The notes under the pieces are model-generated. The model saw only the letters and a list, made by a program, of their open reading frames with translations, was not told the origin of the DNA and did no database searches. This document shows, piece after piece, positions 40,227 through 50,000 of a stretch of DNA of 64,000 nucleotides. Positions within the stretch are counted from its first letter, which is position 1, and each line of letters starts with the position of its first letter. The translations under genes and the position numbers were made by a program. Source of the stretch: Azospirillum melinis (GTDB lineage Bacteria > Pseudomonadota > Alphaproteobacteria > Azospirillales > Azospirillaceae). Location: positions 1-64,000 of the forward strand of contig NZ_WHOS01000001.1 in assembly GCF_013340935.1 (NCBI RefSeq), in the 5' to 3' direction.

Positions 40227-40272
40227 CGCGCATCTGCACGTCGAACACCCCATCATCGGAAGGGAGAAGGCC

Positions 40273-40788
40273 ATGAGCGACCTGATCGTCATCGCGTACG
40301 ACGACGAGTCCAAGGCGGAGGAGGTCCGTTCGACACTCCTGCGTCTGCAGAAGGAGTACCTGGTCGATCTGGAAGACGCGGTTGTCGTGACGAAGACCAA
40401 GGACGGCGAGGTCCGGCTGAACCAGACCTACAACATCATGCCGGCATCCATCGCCTCCGGAAGCCTGTGGGGCCTGCTGGTCGGCATGCTGTTCCTGAAC
40501 CCGCTGCTCGGGGTTGCCGCCGGCGCGGCCAGCGGCGCCTTGGCGGGCGCGCTCACCGACATCGGCATCGATGATGGTTTCATGCGCGAACTCGGCGAAG
40601 CTTTCGAACCCGGCACCTCGGCGCTGTTCATCCTCGTCCGCGAAGCGAGGCTGGACAAGGTCCTGCCCGAGATCAGCCGCTACGGCGGCAAGGTTCTGCG
40701 CACCTCCCTGCCCAAGGAGCAGGAGGAAAAGATCCAGGCCGCCCTCATGGGCGAGGCGCGGAACCAAACCATGCAGCAGGCCGCCTGA
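40273..40788 (+). CDS. DUF1269 stress-associated membrane protein
   Basis: A 171-residue protein of the DUF1269 family: MSDLIVIAYDDESKAEEVRS, a DLEDAVVVTKTKDGEVRLNQ segment, and a GLLVGMLFLNPLLGVAAGAASGALAG hydrophobic hairpin (about 65-95), then an LxxxLPEISRYGGKVLRTSL end. The function is unknown; the family is common in general-stress regulons. It starts after GGAGAAGG and lies 46 bp after hsp20. Confidence 0.8.
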   Translation: MSDLIVIAYDDESKAEEVRSTLLRLQKEYLVDLEDAVVVTKTKDGEVRLNQTYNIMPASIASGSLWGLLVGMLFLNPLLGVAAGAASGALAGALTDIGIDDGFMRELGEAFEPGTSALFILVREARLDKVLPEISRYGGKVLRTSLPKEQEEKIQAALMGEARNQTMQQAA

Positions 40789-40793
40789 CGGTC

Positions 40794-40825
40794 GCCGGCA
40801 GTATCGCCCGCCGGCAGTATCGCCC
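40794..40825 (+). repeat. 16-bp tandem duplication
   Basis: GCCGGCAGTATCGCCC occurs twice back to back in the 66-bp gap between the DUF1269 and PRC-barrel genes. It looks like slippage. No binding role is proposed. Confidence 0.9.
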
Positions 40826-40854
40826 AATGTCCACACAAACTCGGGAGAGCAGCA

Positions 40855-41247
40855 ATGAAACCGTTCCGGAGCATTCTGGCGGCAGCGGGGCTCGCCGCCG
40901 CCGTTCTGGCCGTCCAAACCCCCTTGCCGGCGCTGTCGCAAGCCGTCGCACTGGTCGTCGTTGACGTGAAGGCCGTCGCTGCGGGCTACCGCGCGAGCAA
41001 GCTGACCGGTACGTCGGTCGTGAACGAGAAGAACGAGAAGATCGGCTCCGTCGACGACATCATCATCGGACGGGACAAGGTGCTCTTCGCGGTGCTCGAG
41101 GTCGGCGGCTTCCTCGGCATCGGCGCCCACTTGGTGGCCGTCCCGTTCAGCGATCTGCAGTTGGACGAAACCGGCAAGAAGATCACGCTGCCGGGAGCGT
41201 CGAAGGATGAACTCAAGAAGCTGCCGGAATTCAAGTACGTCAGTTGA
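40855..41247 (+). CDS. Exported PRC-barrel protein
   Basis: A 130-residue protein. The signal peptide (MKPFRSILAAAGLAAAVLAV) ends near ALSQA. It is followed by a PRC-barrel domain: YRASKLTGTSVVNEKNEKIG, SVDDIIIGRDKVLFAVLEVG and GIGAHLVAVPFSDL. PRC-barrel proteins of this secreted type occur near stress and photosynthesis genes without a known reaction. Starts after GGGAGAG. Confidence 0.75.
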   Translation: MKPFRSILAAAGLAAAVLAVQTPLPALSQAVALVVVDVKAVAAGYRASKLTGTSVVNEKNEKIGSVDDIIIGRDKVLFAVLEVGGFLGIGAHLVAVPFSDLQLDETGKKITLPGASKDELKKLPEFKYVS

Positions 41248-41310
41248 TCCGCCCAGCCGCCGGTGAAAGCCATGCCGGCGATCCCGATCCATGACCCTCG
41301 CGATCAATCC

Positions 41311-42282
41311 TCACGGGGCGGCGTTGAGATGTGGGAGCACGTTCCGGCCGATTTCATCGATCACCTCGGCCGCGTCACGCGTGCCGTATTTGACGTTGAG
41401 AATGACGTGGTTTACGCCCGCCCGGCGCAACGCGGCGAGGAATTGAAGCAGGACGTTCCGGCCGCCGCGAAAACCCAGGTGGATCGGCTGGGCAGGGTGG
41501 TCGGGATCCGTGGTCAGGTCGATGTAGAGCGATTGCACGAACGGCGTGAAGACCCCCGGCCTCACGGCTTCTACGGTGGTGTGCCAGTGCGCGGCGTGCT
41601 CCGCCTGTTGCGCGAGGGATCGCGGGTAGGTGATCCAGCCGTCGGCATGCCCGGCGATCCATTCCAGGCTCTGCCGGCTGGTGCCGGTGATCAGGATCGG
41701 CAGCGCGCCGACCGGCTTCGGCACGAGGTCGGCGGTCCCCTGCATCACGCCATAGGAGGACTGGATGCGGGGGAAGTTCTGGGCGAGCACGGTGCGCAGA
41801 ACGGCGAGGTTTTCGCGGAAGAGGACGCCCCGCCTGTCCATGTCGACGCCGAACGCCGGGAATTCGACCGGTCGATCGCCGGACGCGACCCCGAGCACGA
41901 GGCGACCGCCGGAAAGCCGATCCACCGAAGCGGCCGCCTTTGCCGTGTGCAATGGGTGGCGCAGGGGCAGGACGATGGAACCGGTGGCGAGCGCGATGTC
42001 GCGCGTCTGCGCCGCGATCCATCCCAGATAGACCCAGGGGTCGTAGATCTGTCCGACGTCGCCGAACGACGGGTCGCGCAACGGCACGTCCCGCACCCAG
42101 AGCGCGGCGAAGCCCAATTCCTCGGCCCGCTTGGCCAGGCGTTCCTGATCGCGCATGCTCGGCTCGTCGCGCTGAAAGGCCTCGATCGGAAAGAAAACGC
42201 CGAGCGTCAACCGGCCCGGCGCGAACATCCTGCGGAAGCCCTTCGAATCGCCCGGCCGGGCCGTCGTGTTCGCCTCCAGCAT
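41311..42282 (-). CDS. LLM-class flavin-dependent oxidoreductase
   Basis: A 323-residue protein of the bacterial luciferase-like family. Features: ERLAKRAEELGFAALWVRDV, TGSIVLPLRHPLHTAKAAAS, SVDRLSGGRLVLGVASGDRP and the C-terminal barrel. These are F420/FMN-dependent TIM-barrel enzymes. The substrate is unknown. It runs opposite to the stress operon genes to its left and is 64 bp from the next leftward gene. Confidence 0.8.
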   Translation of the reverse strand: MLEANTTARPGDSKGFRRMFAPGRLTLGVFFPIEAFQRDEPSMRDQERLAKRAEELGFAALWVRDVPLRDPSFGDVGQIYDPWVYLGWIAAQTRDIALATGSIVLPLRHPLHTAKAAASVDRLSGGRLVLGVASGDRPVEFPAFGVDMDRRGVLFRENLAVLRTVLAQNFPRIQSSYGVMQGTADLVPKPVGALPILITGTSRQSLEWIAGHADGWITYPRSLAQQAEHAAHWHTTVEAVRPGVFTPFVQSLYIDLTTDPDHPAQPIHLGFRGGRNVLLQFLAALRRAGVNHVILNVKYGTRDAAEVIDEIGRNVLPHLNAAP

Positions 42283-42346
42283 GGCAGCTCCTTACCAAGG
42301 TGACGTTACTTCCGACCAGTCTTTGGTCCGGGGAACCGCATGCAGG

Positions 42347-42718
42347 TCATGCGATCCTCAAACCTCCTGGGGAAAGGGCGGCGAACTGCTCCGGCGTCAG
42401 GTCGACGAGGGCGACGGCAGCCTGTTCCGGTGCATAGCGCATGTTCGCCGGGCTGACAGCGACGAGGTGAACCACGGGACTGGTCGGCAACCCGCTCGCG
42501 ACGATGATCTCGGCCGGCCGGTTGCTGGCGTCCACCACCACACCATGGACGGTTCCCACCGGCCGGCTCCCGTCCTCCGACAGGACAACGAGGCCGACCA
42601 ACATGTGGGCTGGAGACGGGAGCACCGACGCCACATCCAGCCGGTCTCCATGTCGGGCACAGGCATCGGCACTCAGCGGCACGCTTGCACACAGCAACGG
42701 CAGGATCGAGGTCCGCAT
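42347..42718 (-). CDS. Exported PRC-barrel-like small protein
   Basis: A 123-residue protein. A short signal peptide (MRTSILPLLCASVPLSA) is followed by a domain (HMLVGLVVLSEDGSRPVGTV, HGVVVDASNRPAEIIVASGL) resembling a PRC-barrel. Start from the ATG at 42718 after AAGGGAA. No family name is firm. It sits between the LLM oxidoreductase and the DsbA-like gene. Confidence 0.55.
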   Translation of the reverse strand: MRTSILPLLCASVPLSADACARHGDRLDVASVLPSPAHMLVGLVVLSEDGSRPVGTVHGVVVDASNRPAEIIVASGLPTSPVVHLVAVSPANMRYAPEQAAVALVDLTPEQFAALSPGGLRIA

Positions 42719-42876
42719 GGTCTTTGTTCCCTTCACGGTCAGCTCACCACCGCGACCGGGACGGTGTAGCCCGGTTTGACCGGCGGCGAGGGCGGGGCGA
42801 TCGGCGCATGCGGGCAAAGAGCCGGCAGGCGCGCGGATGCGTTGATGGGCTTGATGCTTCTTTCGGAACAGATGGC

Positions 42877-43398
42877 CTAAAGCTGGCTGTCGATGGCTGC
42901 AGCGAGATTGGGGAAGTCGAACGCGCCATCGTGTCGCCGATTGTTTATGAAGAAGGCCGGGGTGCCGTTCACCCCGTGGCGCACGCCGCCGAGGAAATCG
43001 TCGCGGACCTTGGGCGTGTATGTTCCCTTGGCCAGTGCGTCGCGGAGCTCGGTTTCGGACAGCCCCAACGACCGCACCGCGGCGAACAGAAACTCGATGC
43101 CCAAGCGCTCGTGGTTCTCGAAGAGGAGGTCGTGCATCTCCCAGAACCGCCCGTGCGCCCCTGCGAATTCCGCACTCTCCGCCGCGCTTTGGGCATTGGG
43201 GTGGATTTCCGTCAGCGGGAAGTGCCGGAACACGAACCGCAGCTGCCGGCCATATCGATTCCGCACGAGTTTGACATGAGGATGCGCGGCCGCACAGTAC
43301 GGACACTCGTAATCGCCGTATTCGACCAGGGTGATTGGGGCGTGGGCGTCACCCTGGATGTGGTCACTCGACGTGACCGGCATTTTCGATACCGCCAT
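42877..43398 (-). CDS. DsbA-family thioredoxin-fold protein
   Basis: A 173-residue protein with an active CPYC at residues 32-35 (GDYECPYCAAAHPHV). Further segments are RFVFRHFPLTEIHPNAQSAA and a VNGTPAFFINNRRHDG loop holding the cis-Pro. There is no signal peptide, so it is probably cytoplasmic and a protein-disulfide or -thiol exchanger rather than periplasmic DsbA. Start chosen after GGGAGAG; a longer ORF adds 18 residues. It is 66 bp downstream (leftward) of the peroxiredoxin gene. Confidence 0.8.
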   Translation of the reverse strand: MAVSKMPVTSSDHIQGDAHAPITLVEYGDYECPYCAAAHPHVKLVRNRYGRQLRFVFRHFPLTEIHPNAQSAAESAEFAGAHGRFWEMHDLLFENHERLGIEFLFAAVRSLGLSETELRDALAKGTYTPKVRDDFLGGVRHGVNGTPAFFINNRRHDGAFDFPNLAAAIDSQL

Positions 43399-43464
43399 GG
43401 CTGCTCTCCCGGAGCGATGGTCCGTTCGGCATGAACGACGCGTCGCCCCCACTGTGATTTCGGT

Positions 43465-43932
43465 CTAGCTGGTCAACCGCTCCAGCGCATCGAGGATGCC
43501 GTCGGCACCGGGGTTGACGGCGAGCGGCGAGCGATAGCTCCAGAAGATGACTCCGTCCTTGTCGATCACGAACAGCGCGCGTTCGCTGACTCCGTCGCCT
43601 TCCCGGTAGGCTCCGTAGGACTTCGAAACGGCGCCCTTGGGTTCGAAATCGGCAAGCAGCGGGAAGTGCAGGTTGCGCGCTTTTGCGAACGCCTGATGGC
43701 ACCAGGCGCCGTCGACGGAAACGCCCAGCACCTCGGCTCCATGCTTCAGGAACTCGGGACGGATCTGGTTGTACAGCACCATCTGGTCGCCACAGACCGG
43801 GCTCCAATCCGCAGGGTAGAAGGCGAGGATCACCGGCTTGCCACGCAATTCAGAAAGAGACAAGCATTGGTCGGGCGTGACATGGAGCGTGAAGTCAGGA
43901 GCCGAAGTCCCTGGGGATAAAACTTGAGACAT
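43465..43932 (-). CDS. Peroxiredoxin (AhpC/TSA, AhpE-like)
   Basis: A 155-residue thiol peroxidase. The peroxidatic Cys is C47 in FYPADWSPVC (family PxxxTxxC with Thr as Ser), and a possible resolving Cys is C78. Other landmarks are LSELRGKPVILAFYP and HFPLLADFEPKGAVSKSYGA. It reduces peroxides using a thioredoxin, perhaps the TrxC at 45761. It is first in a leftward unit with the DsbA-like gene, downstream of FixK/FNR-type sites at 44018. Confidence 0.85.
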   Translation of the reverse strand: MSQVLSPGTSAPDFTLHVTPDQCLSLSELRGKPVILAFYPADWSPVCGDQMVLYNQIRPEFLKHGAEVLGVSVDGAWCHQAFAKARNLHFPLLADFEPKGAVSKSYGAYREGDGVSERALFVIDKDGVIFWSYRSPLAVNPGADGILDALERLTS

Positions 43933-44017
43933 GGGTCACCTCGCTGAAGTGGACGGCAATGATCTCCGTAGCGTTATCCGCTTGGCGTCGATTATGATGC
44001 GGTGGCTGACGGCCGCG

Positions 44018-44031
44018 TTGACGAACGTCAA
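44018..44031. promoter_or_regulatory. FixK/FNR-type box upstream of the peroxiredoxin
   Basis: TTGACGAACGTCAA is a perfect palindrome of the FixK/NNR type (TTGAC-N4-GTCAA). It lies 86 bp upstream of the peroxiredoxin start on the leftward side. A regulator of this family is encoded at 46240. Confidence 0.7.
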
Positions 44032-44187
44032 CATTCCTTTGTTTTTTCAAAACCGGGAAGAACCTGCTTCGACGTACTGACGCCGCTCCCGGTCGTCTCA
44101 GTCCCCGATCGCGCTTTGCCAGCAGCGCCGGCGACCAGGGAGGCGTCGCGCTGGAAGAGAGGATGCATCAATCGGCGCGGTATGACG

Positions 44188-44216
44188 TTGATAGATATCA
44201 AATTGACGAATGTCAT
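44188..44216. promoter_or_regulatory. Tandem FNR-type boxes upstream of cbpA
   Basis: TTGATAGATATCAA (44188-44201) is a perfect FNR consensus; one base later TTGACGAATGTCAT (44203-44216) is a near match. They are 160-190 bp before the cbpA start and lie in an unusually AT-rich part of this GC-rich region. Both could bind the FixK-like protein encoded at 46240. Confidence 0.65.
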
Positions 44217-44374
44217 TTTGTTCGGAGCGGGCGGGCGTTATGTTCTTGGATATTTGCATGTGTATCGGATTTTGTGCATTGTAGTGCCGTCTTTGCCGGG
44301 TGCGTATGGTTTTTCATTGAGCGTCGTTTGAGCCGAATGCTTGCCAATCCTTTCCTGTTGCTGGAGGCATCGTC

Positions 44375-45322
44375 GTGGAAGACCCCTATGAGGTGCTCGG
44401 GGTGAAGCGGGACGCGAGCGACGACGACCTTCGTCGCGCCTACCGCAAGCTCGCCAAGAAATTCCATCCTGACCTGAACCCCGGCGACAGGCAGGCAGAG
44501 GAACGCTTCAAGGCAGTGGCATCGGCCCACGAGCTCCTCTCCGATCCGGACAAGCGCGGCCGCTACGACCGCGGCGAAATCGATGCCACGGGCACGGAGC
44601 GGCGGCCCGACCACTCCTATTACCGTGACTTCGCCGAGGGGCGGAACGGTGGCAGATACCATGGCGGTGACGAGGAGGAAGCCGATGATTTCAACGATCT
44701 GTTCGAGAACCTCTTTGGCGGCAGATTTCGCGCCCGGTCCACCGGTGGCGGTGCCGGGCCGGAGATCCGAATGCGTGGTGCCAACCGCCGCTATTCGCTG
44801 ACGGTGGACTTCCTCGACGCGATCAATGGGACGACGCAACGGCTGCAGTTGCCGGACGGAAAGACGCTCGACGTTGCGGTTCCGCCCGGTATCGAGGACG
44901 GCAAGGTGCTGCGACTCAAGGGGCAGGGTGATCCGGGTCTGGGTGGCGGCCCGCCGGGCGATGCGCTGATCGAGGTCCGGATCACCCCCCATCCGTTCTT
45001 CAAGCGCGTCGGCAACGACCTTCATGTCGAGGTCCCCGTGACGCTTTCGGAGGCGGTCCTGGGCGGCTCCATCACAGTACCCACACGGACCGGGCCGGTG
45101 ACGATGACGGTGCCGGAAGGCTCGGACACCGGCCGGGTGCTGCGCTTGCGAGGCAAGGGCGTGCCGGCGGGGCGCGGCGGCCGGCCGGCCGGCGATCAAT
45201 ACGTCATGTTGAAGGTCGAGGTCGGGCCCGGTGCCGACGATGCCGAGCTCAAGGCATTCCTGCGGAATTGGGCGCCCGGGCATGCGTTCGATCCGCGCCG
45301 CAAACTGGGGATGGCGCCATGA
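44375..45322 (+). CDS. cbpA: CbpA/DnaJ-like co-chaperone
   Basis: A 315-residue J-domain protein. The J domain (2-70) has the HPD motif in FHPDLNP. It is followed by a Gly-rich linker (about 90-125) and the two C-terminal peptide-binding domains (YSLTVDFLDAINGTTQRLQL; GGSITVPTRTGPVTMTVPEG). No zinc-finger CxxCxGxG repeats are present, so it is CbpA-type, not DnaJ. GTG start after CTGGAGG. It is coupled by a 4-bp overlap with CbpM, the usual CbpA inhibitor, and could serve the accessory DnaK. Confidence 0.9.
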   Translation: MEDPYEVLGVKRDASDDDLRRAYRKLAKKFHPDLNPGDRQAEERFKAVASAHELLSDPDKRGRYDRGEIDATGTERRPDHSYYRDFAEGRNGGRYHGGDEEEADDFNDLFENLFGGRFRARSTGGGAGPEIRMRGANRRYSLTVDFLDAINGTTQRLQLPDGKTLDVAVPPGIEDGKVLRLKGQGDPGLGGGPPGDALIEVRITPHPFFKRVGNDLHVEVPVTLSEAVLGGSITVPTRTGPVTMTVPEGSDTGRVLRLRGKGVPAGRGGRPAGDQYVMLKVEVGPGADDAELKAFLRNWAPGHAFDPRRKLGMAP

Positions 45323-45687
45323 TAATCACGCTGAATGAGTTGCGACGGTCCTTCGCCGACCTCGACGCGGCGGAACTCGATCGATGGATCGGCAATCGCT
45401 GGATCCGGCCGGAAGGGCGGCCCGGTGCCTATGTCTTTCATGAGATCGATGTCGCACGCGTGCATCTGATTGTGGAATTGCGTGAAATGGCGATCGACGA
45501 TGAGGCCTTGCCGCTGGTGCTCTCGCTGCTCGACCAACTCTATGGCGTGCGACGACAGATGAAGCTGCTGTACAAGGCGATAGACGCCCAACCGGAGGAG
45601 GTCCGTCAAACGCTCCTGGTCGCCGTACGCGCGAATGCAGCGCCGACGGATGGCGCCGATGCCGACCCGGAAGGCGATGGTGCTTGA
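45319..45687 (+). CDS. cbpM: CbpM-like CbpA modulator
   Basis: A 122-residue protein. The first 70 residues look like a MerR-like winged helix, with a VARVHLIVELREMAID segment, and the remainder is helical. It overlaps the cbpA stop by ATGA. CbpM binds the J domain of CbpA and blocks its action on DnaK. The C-terminal ADADPEGDGA tail is unique. It is convergent with trxC. Confidence 0.8.
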   Translation: MIITLNELRRSFADLDAAELDRWIGNRWIRPEGRPGAYVFHEIDVARVHLIVELREMAIDDEALPLVLSLLDQLYGVRRQMKLLYKAIDAQPEEVRQTLLVAVRANAAPTDGADADPEGDGA

Positions 45688-45760
45688 GGAAGGTTCGATC
45701 CGCCTAGGCGTCGGTGCCGCAATCGCCGGGCGCCTTGACGCCGCCCCTGCCGCCGCGGGT

Positions 45761-46213
45761 CTAGTCCGCCGTTGTTCCGGCGTGTTGCCGAGTCCACGCG
45801 ATGAGTTGGGGCAGAGGCATAACACCGGCGGTCCGGGCGATTTCCCTGCCGCGTAGGACCAACGCGAGCGTTGGAATGCTTCGCACAGTGAAATGCGCGG
45901 CGACATCTGGAGCGGCCTCGGTATCGACTTTCGCCAGCCGGACATGTGGTTCGAGCCGCTGCGCCGCCTGCTCGACGATCGGCGCCATCATGCGGCACGG
46001 ACCGCACCAGGCGGCCCAGAAATCGATCAGGAGCGGAATGTCGCTCCCCTCGGCGTGCTTTGCGAACCGGCCTGGGTCGTCCAGGGACAGGGGGTGCCCC
46101 TCGAACAGTGGCCGATGGCAGGCGCCGCATTTGCCGCCGGCCCCCAGTCTGGTACGCGGAACCCGGTTGGTCGTGTCACAGTGGGGGCAGACGACGTGCA
46201 GCGCTTCGGACAT
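45761..46213 (-). CDS. trxC: Thioredoxin 2 (TrxC)
   Basis: A 150-residue thioredoxin with an N-terminal zinc ribbon (Cys9, Cys12, Cys29, Cys32) and the redox motif WCGPC (C70, C73). The family's DFWAAWCGPCRMMAPIVEQ segment and the SIPTLALVLRGREIAR cis-Pro loop are present. TrxC is the zinc-bearing thioredoxin induced by oxidative stress, often under OxyR; no OxyR site was looked for. It fits the peroxiredoxin nearby. Its stop is 73 bp from the convergent cbpM end. Confidence 0.9.
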   Translation of the reverse strand: MSEALHVVCPHCDTTNRVPRTRLGAGGKCGACHRPLFEGHPLSLDDPGRFAKHAEGSDIPLLIDFWAAWCGPCRMMAPIVEQAAQRLEPHVRLAKVDTEAAPDVAAHFTVRSIPTLALVLRGREIARTAGVMPLPQLIAWTRQHAGTTAD

Positions 46214-46239
46214 TCTATCCTCCTCGTTGAGCGCCCTGT

Positions 46240-46923
46240 CTATTCGTCGTTATCCTCGAGGGCGTCATAACGGATGATCTTGATGCGGCGGGTGCCCGCA
46301 AGCCTGATGGCGCCGCACTGCTTGAGGCTGGTCAGGGCGCGGCTTACCGTTTCGACCGACAGGGTGAGATAGTCGGCGATGTCGTAGCGCGACATCGGCA
46401 GGAGAATTTCTTCCCCGGTTCTGCTGGCATGAGTTCTGCCGGACAGGCGTTCCGCCATTTCGAGGAGGAAGGCGCTGACCTTTCCCAGCGAGCCGATCCG
46501 CCCAAGGATGAGAATCCTCGTCTGCAGGCGGGCTATTTCCGCGGCCGTCACGGTCCGGATGTCGCGTCCGAGATGGGGATCGGCGTCGGCAAGGGCCTCG
46601 GCGCGCTCGCGTGGGTAGACGGCCACGATTGTGCCCTCCACGATCGCCTCGACGGCGAAGAGATGCGCATTTCGGGATGCGAAGCCGAAGAAATCCCCAG
46701 GCAGCAGAAAATCCACGATCTGCCGCCGTCCGTTGGCCTGAACGGTAAAGCGCCGCGCCGCGCCGGAGACGACGCGGTACCAGTGCTCGGCCGGATGATC
46801 CTGGGTATAAATCTCCTGCCCGTGGCCGTAGCGCATGGTCATCGCCAGGGAGCTCAGAACATCGCCAGGATCATGGCGATGCTTCGTGGGTCGGTCATCG
46901 CGAAGCTGGCTGGAAACATGCAT
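46240..46923 (-). CDS. FixK/FNR-type transcriptional regulator
   Basis: A 227-residue regulator. A beta-roll effector domain (IYTQDHPAEHWYRVVSGAAR, then DFLLPGDFFGFASRNAHLFA) precedes a long helix and an HTH with RYDIADYLTLSVETVSRALT. The helix resembles FixK, which binds TTGA-N6-TCAA. It lacks the N-terminal Cys cluster of FNR, so oxygen sensing, if any, is indirect. It is likely to act on the boxes at 44018 and 44188. An FNR-type box also lies at 16272. It is encoded just left of the large kinase with a FixJ-like output. Confidence 0.85.
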   Translation of the reverse strand: MHVSSQLRDDRPTKHRHDPGDVLSSLAMTMRYGHGQEIYTQDHPAEHWYRVVSGAARRFTVQANGRRQIVDFLLPGDFFGFASRNAHLFAVEAIVEGTIVAVYPRERAEALADADPHLGRDIRTVTAAEIARLQTRILILGRIGSLGKVSAFLLEMAERLSGRTHASRTGEEILLPMSRYDIADYLTLSVETVSRALTSLKQCGAIRLAGTRRIKIIRYDALEDNDE

Positions 46924-47070
46924 GACGGCCGTTCCTCGTGTCTATCTGGACAGATCGAGCTGTCGAGACGTTGCAGTCGGTACGTCGTTGCGACACCGGC
47001 TGTAGAACGATGTGCAATATCACGATGGGGTCGGGGGCGCCGCAATCCGGCGCATCCCTATGGTACGTTC

Positions 47071-50000
47071 CTATTCCTCCTGCGTTTCACTCTGCGTGCG
47101 GAGCGGGGGGCGCATGCCTGCCGCTGAGGCCATGAGCACGGCCTCGGGCAGGGTCCGCGCGCCGAGCCGCTCCATCACATGGGCCCTGTGGATCTCCACC
47201 GTGCGCGGGCTGATCCCGAGATCCCTGGCCATGGTCTTGTTCGTGCCGCCGGCGAGCAGCCCTTCCAGAACCGCCCGCTCCCGGGCGGACATGTCCGCGA
47301 TGCGCGTCCGCGCGATCTCCGCAACGCTGTCGCGTTCCGCTGTGTCCCGAATGTCGGCCAAGGCGGATGCCACCGCGGCCAGCAACGGTTCACGCTCGTA
47401 AGGCACCTCCAGGAAATCCACCGCGCCCGCCTTCATCGCCTGCACCGCCAGCCCGATGTCTCCATCGCAGTTGCCCACCACGATCACCGGAAGGTGGATC
47501 CGTCGTGCCCGGAGTTCCCTCGGGATCGCCAGGCCGCCGGTTTCCGGCGCCCGGATGTCGAGCAGCACGCAGCCGGGAATCAGCGCCGGCGCCATTTCGA
47601 GGAAGGCACGCGCGGACGTGAAGGCCTTCACGTCGTATCCCACGCCCCGCAGCAGGAGGAGCAGTTCCCGATGGGCGGCCTCCTCGGCACCGACCACGTA
47701 GATCAGGGGGCCGCTGTGGCTCGTGATGTCCTGGGCGATGCCGGCAACGCGCCGTATCCGGCCGCCCTCGCCCCGGATGGCGAAGAAGGTGTCGCGAATC
47801 CAGCGCACCGAGCCGTTGCCGCGGATGATGCGGTACTCCTGGTCGACGGTCTCGCCCTGCAGGACACGGTCCATCGCGTCGCTGGCAAGCCCCCGATCCT
47901 CCGGGTGCACGGTCCCGAGCCAGTGAGGACGCCAGTCCCGAAGCATCGCGTCCGGCGGCTCTCCCCAGACATGCTCGTAGGCGGGGCTTAGATATTCCAT
48001 GCGCATGGTCCTGACATCGACGATCCAGAGCACGCTGGCGGAGTGCGCGGCGAATTGCCGGAAGCGCTCTTCGCTCTCGCGCAGCTCATCTTCCGCCCGT
48101 TTGTGCGCGGTGACGTCGAGCGCGGCTCCGATGAATCCGACGGGCCGCCCCGCATCGAAGACCGTTTGGCCGTGCGTGGAGATCCACCGCTCGATCCCGT
48201 CCTCGATGCCGATGACGCGATAGGCGATGGCATAAACGCCGTCGCCCCGGGGATCGAGGCAGTGCGCGATGGCGGCCTCGACGCTTGGCCGGTCGTCCGG
48301 GTGGATGGCGCCGAGAAAGACGTCCACGTCCACATGGGCCTCGGGAGGCAGGCCCCACATGGCCTTGAGGCGCGCATCCCACTCCAGGGCGCCGGTTGCC
48401 GGATCCCAGGAATAGAGCGTCATGCCGACGAGATCGACGGCGGCCCTCAGCCGCGCTTCGCTTCGGCGCACACGGTCGGCCACCTCGCGGCGCTGACGTG
48501 ACAGGGCAAGGGCGGAATTCACCCGGGCCAGAAGTTCACGGGCGGCGAACGGTTTGATGACATAATCATCGGCTCCCACGGCGAGCCCTTCCACCTTGGC
48601 TGCTTCGCCGGCGCGTGCGGACAGAAGAATGATCGGCACGTCCGCGAGCTTTGGTTCCCGCCGCAGGGCGGTCACCAGCTCGACCCCGCCTAGCCGGGGC
48701 ATCATCACGTCCGACAGCACGAGGTCGGGCCTGCACCGCCGCGCCGCCTCCAGTGCTTCCTGGCCATCCGGGACCGCCGCGACATCCCAGTGCGCCGACA
48801 GCAGGCGGATCAGGTAGTCCCGCATATCGGCGTTGTCGTCGGCCAGCAGGATCCTCGCACGTTCCTTGACGTGCGCCGCACCCGCCACCTCGCCGGGAGG
48901 ACGCGGCATCCCGTCTGCGGGGTCATCGCCGGGCAGCCATCGCAGCGCCTCCTCGACGTAGGCGGCCGCTCGCGTGGAGGTGGGCGACTGGGAGTGCGGA
49001 ACCCCGACCCGCCGCATCGGCAGGGAGCCTGTCCCGAACGGCAGGGCGACCGTGAAGGTCGCGCCCCGGCCGACCTTGCTCTCGGCCGTGATCGTGCCGC
49101 AATGCAGATGGACCAGTTCCTGCACGAGCGCCAGGCCGATGCCGCTGCCCTCGAACGAGCGGCCTTTCTGGCCCTCGATGCGGTGGAAGCGTTTGAAGAC
49201 CTGCGGCAGGTCCGCGGTCGGGATGCCGATTCCAGTGTCGCTGACCCGCAGCGTGGCGTCGTCGACCGTCGCGGTCATGGACACGGTGATCCCGCCTTCG
49301 AAGGTATATTTGATGGCGTTGGAGAGCAGGTTGAGGACGATCTTCTCCCACATGTCCCGGTCCACATGGACCGGTTGCGGGAGCGGCGGGCAGGCGATGT
49401 CGAGCCGCAGGCCGGCGCGTTCGCAGAGCGAGCAGAAGTTCGACGCCAGTTCCGCGGTGAAGCGCGAGAGGTCCGTCGGCTCGTAGGCTGCCTGCGCCCG
49501 GCCCGCTTCGATGCGGGAGAAGTCGAGCAGCATGTTCACGAGCTTGAGCAGGCGAAGGCTGTTGCGATGGGCCATCGTCGCCAGAACCCGGCCGTCCGCC
49601 GGCAACTCGCCCTCTGGCTTGGCCAGCAACTCCTCGAGGGGGCTTATCATCAGGGTGAGCGGCGTGCGGAACTCGTGGCTGATATTGGAAAAGAATATCG
49701 TTTTGGCCCGGTCGATGTCCGCAAGCGCCTCCGCGCGCCGGCGTTCGCTTTCGAAAGCCCGGGCGTCCGCGATACCTCCCGCGATGTGCCCCGCCACCAG
49801 GTCGAGAAAGCTGCGGTAATCGGCGTCCAGAACGCGGCGCGGGCTGATCCCGACAATGCAGAATCCCGTCAGGGCCGATTGGCTCTGCATCTCCAAGGGA
49901 AGGATGAGGGCGGTTTGGACGAGGTCGGGCCATAGGGGAGCGGCGAACGTGCCGCCGCGGCCCGGGAGGTTGCGCACCTCCACGGCCTTCTGCGTCCGGG

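Larger units (their letters stand above)
43933..44374. other. Divergent regulatory interval of about 440 bases
   Basis: No gene is seen. It holds the three FNR/FixK-type boxes described above and is AT-rich near 44190-44340. It separates the leftward peroxiredoxin from the rightward cbpA, so it is a two-way promoter region. Confidence 0.7.
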
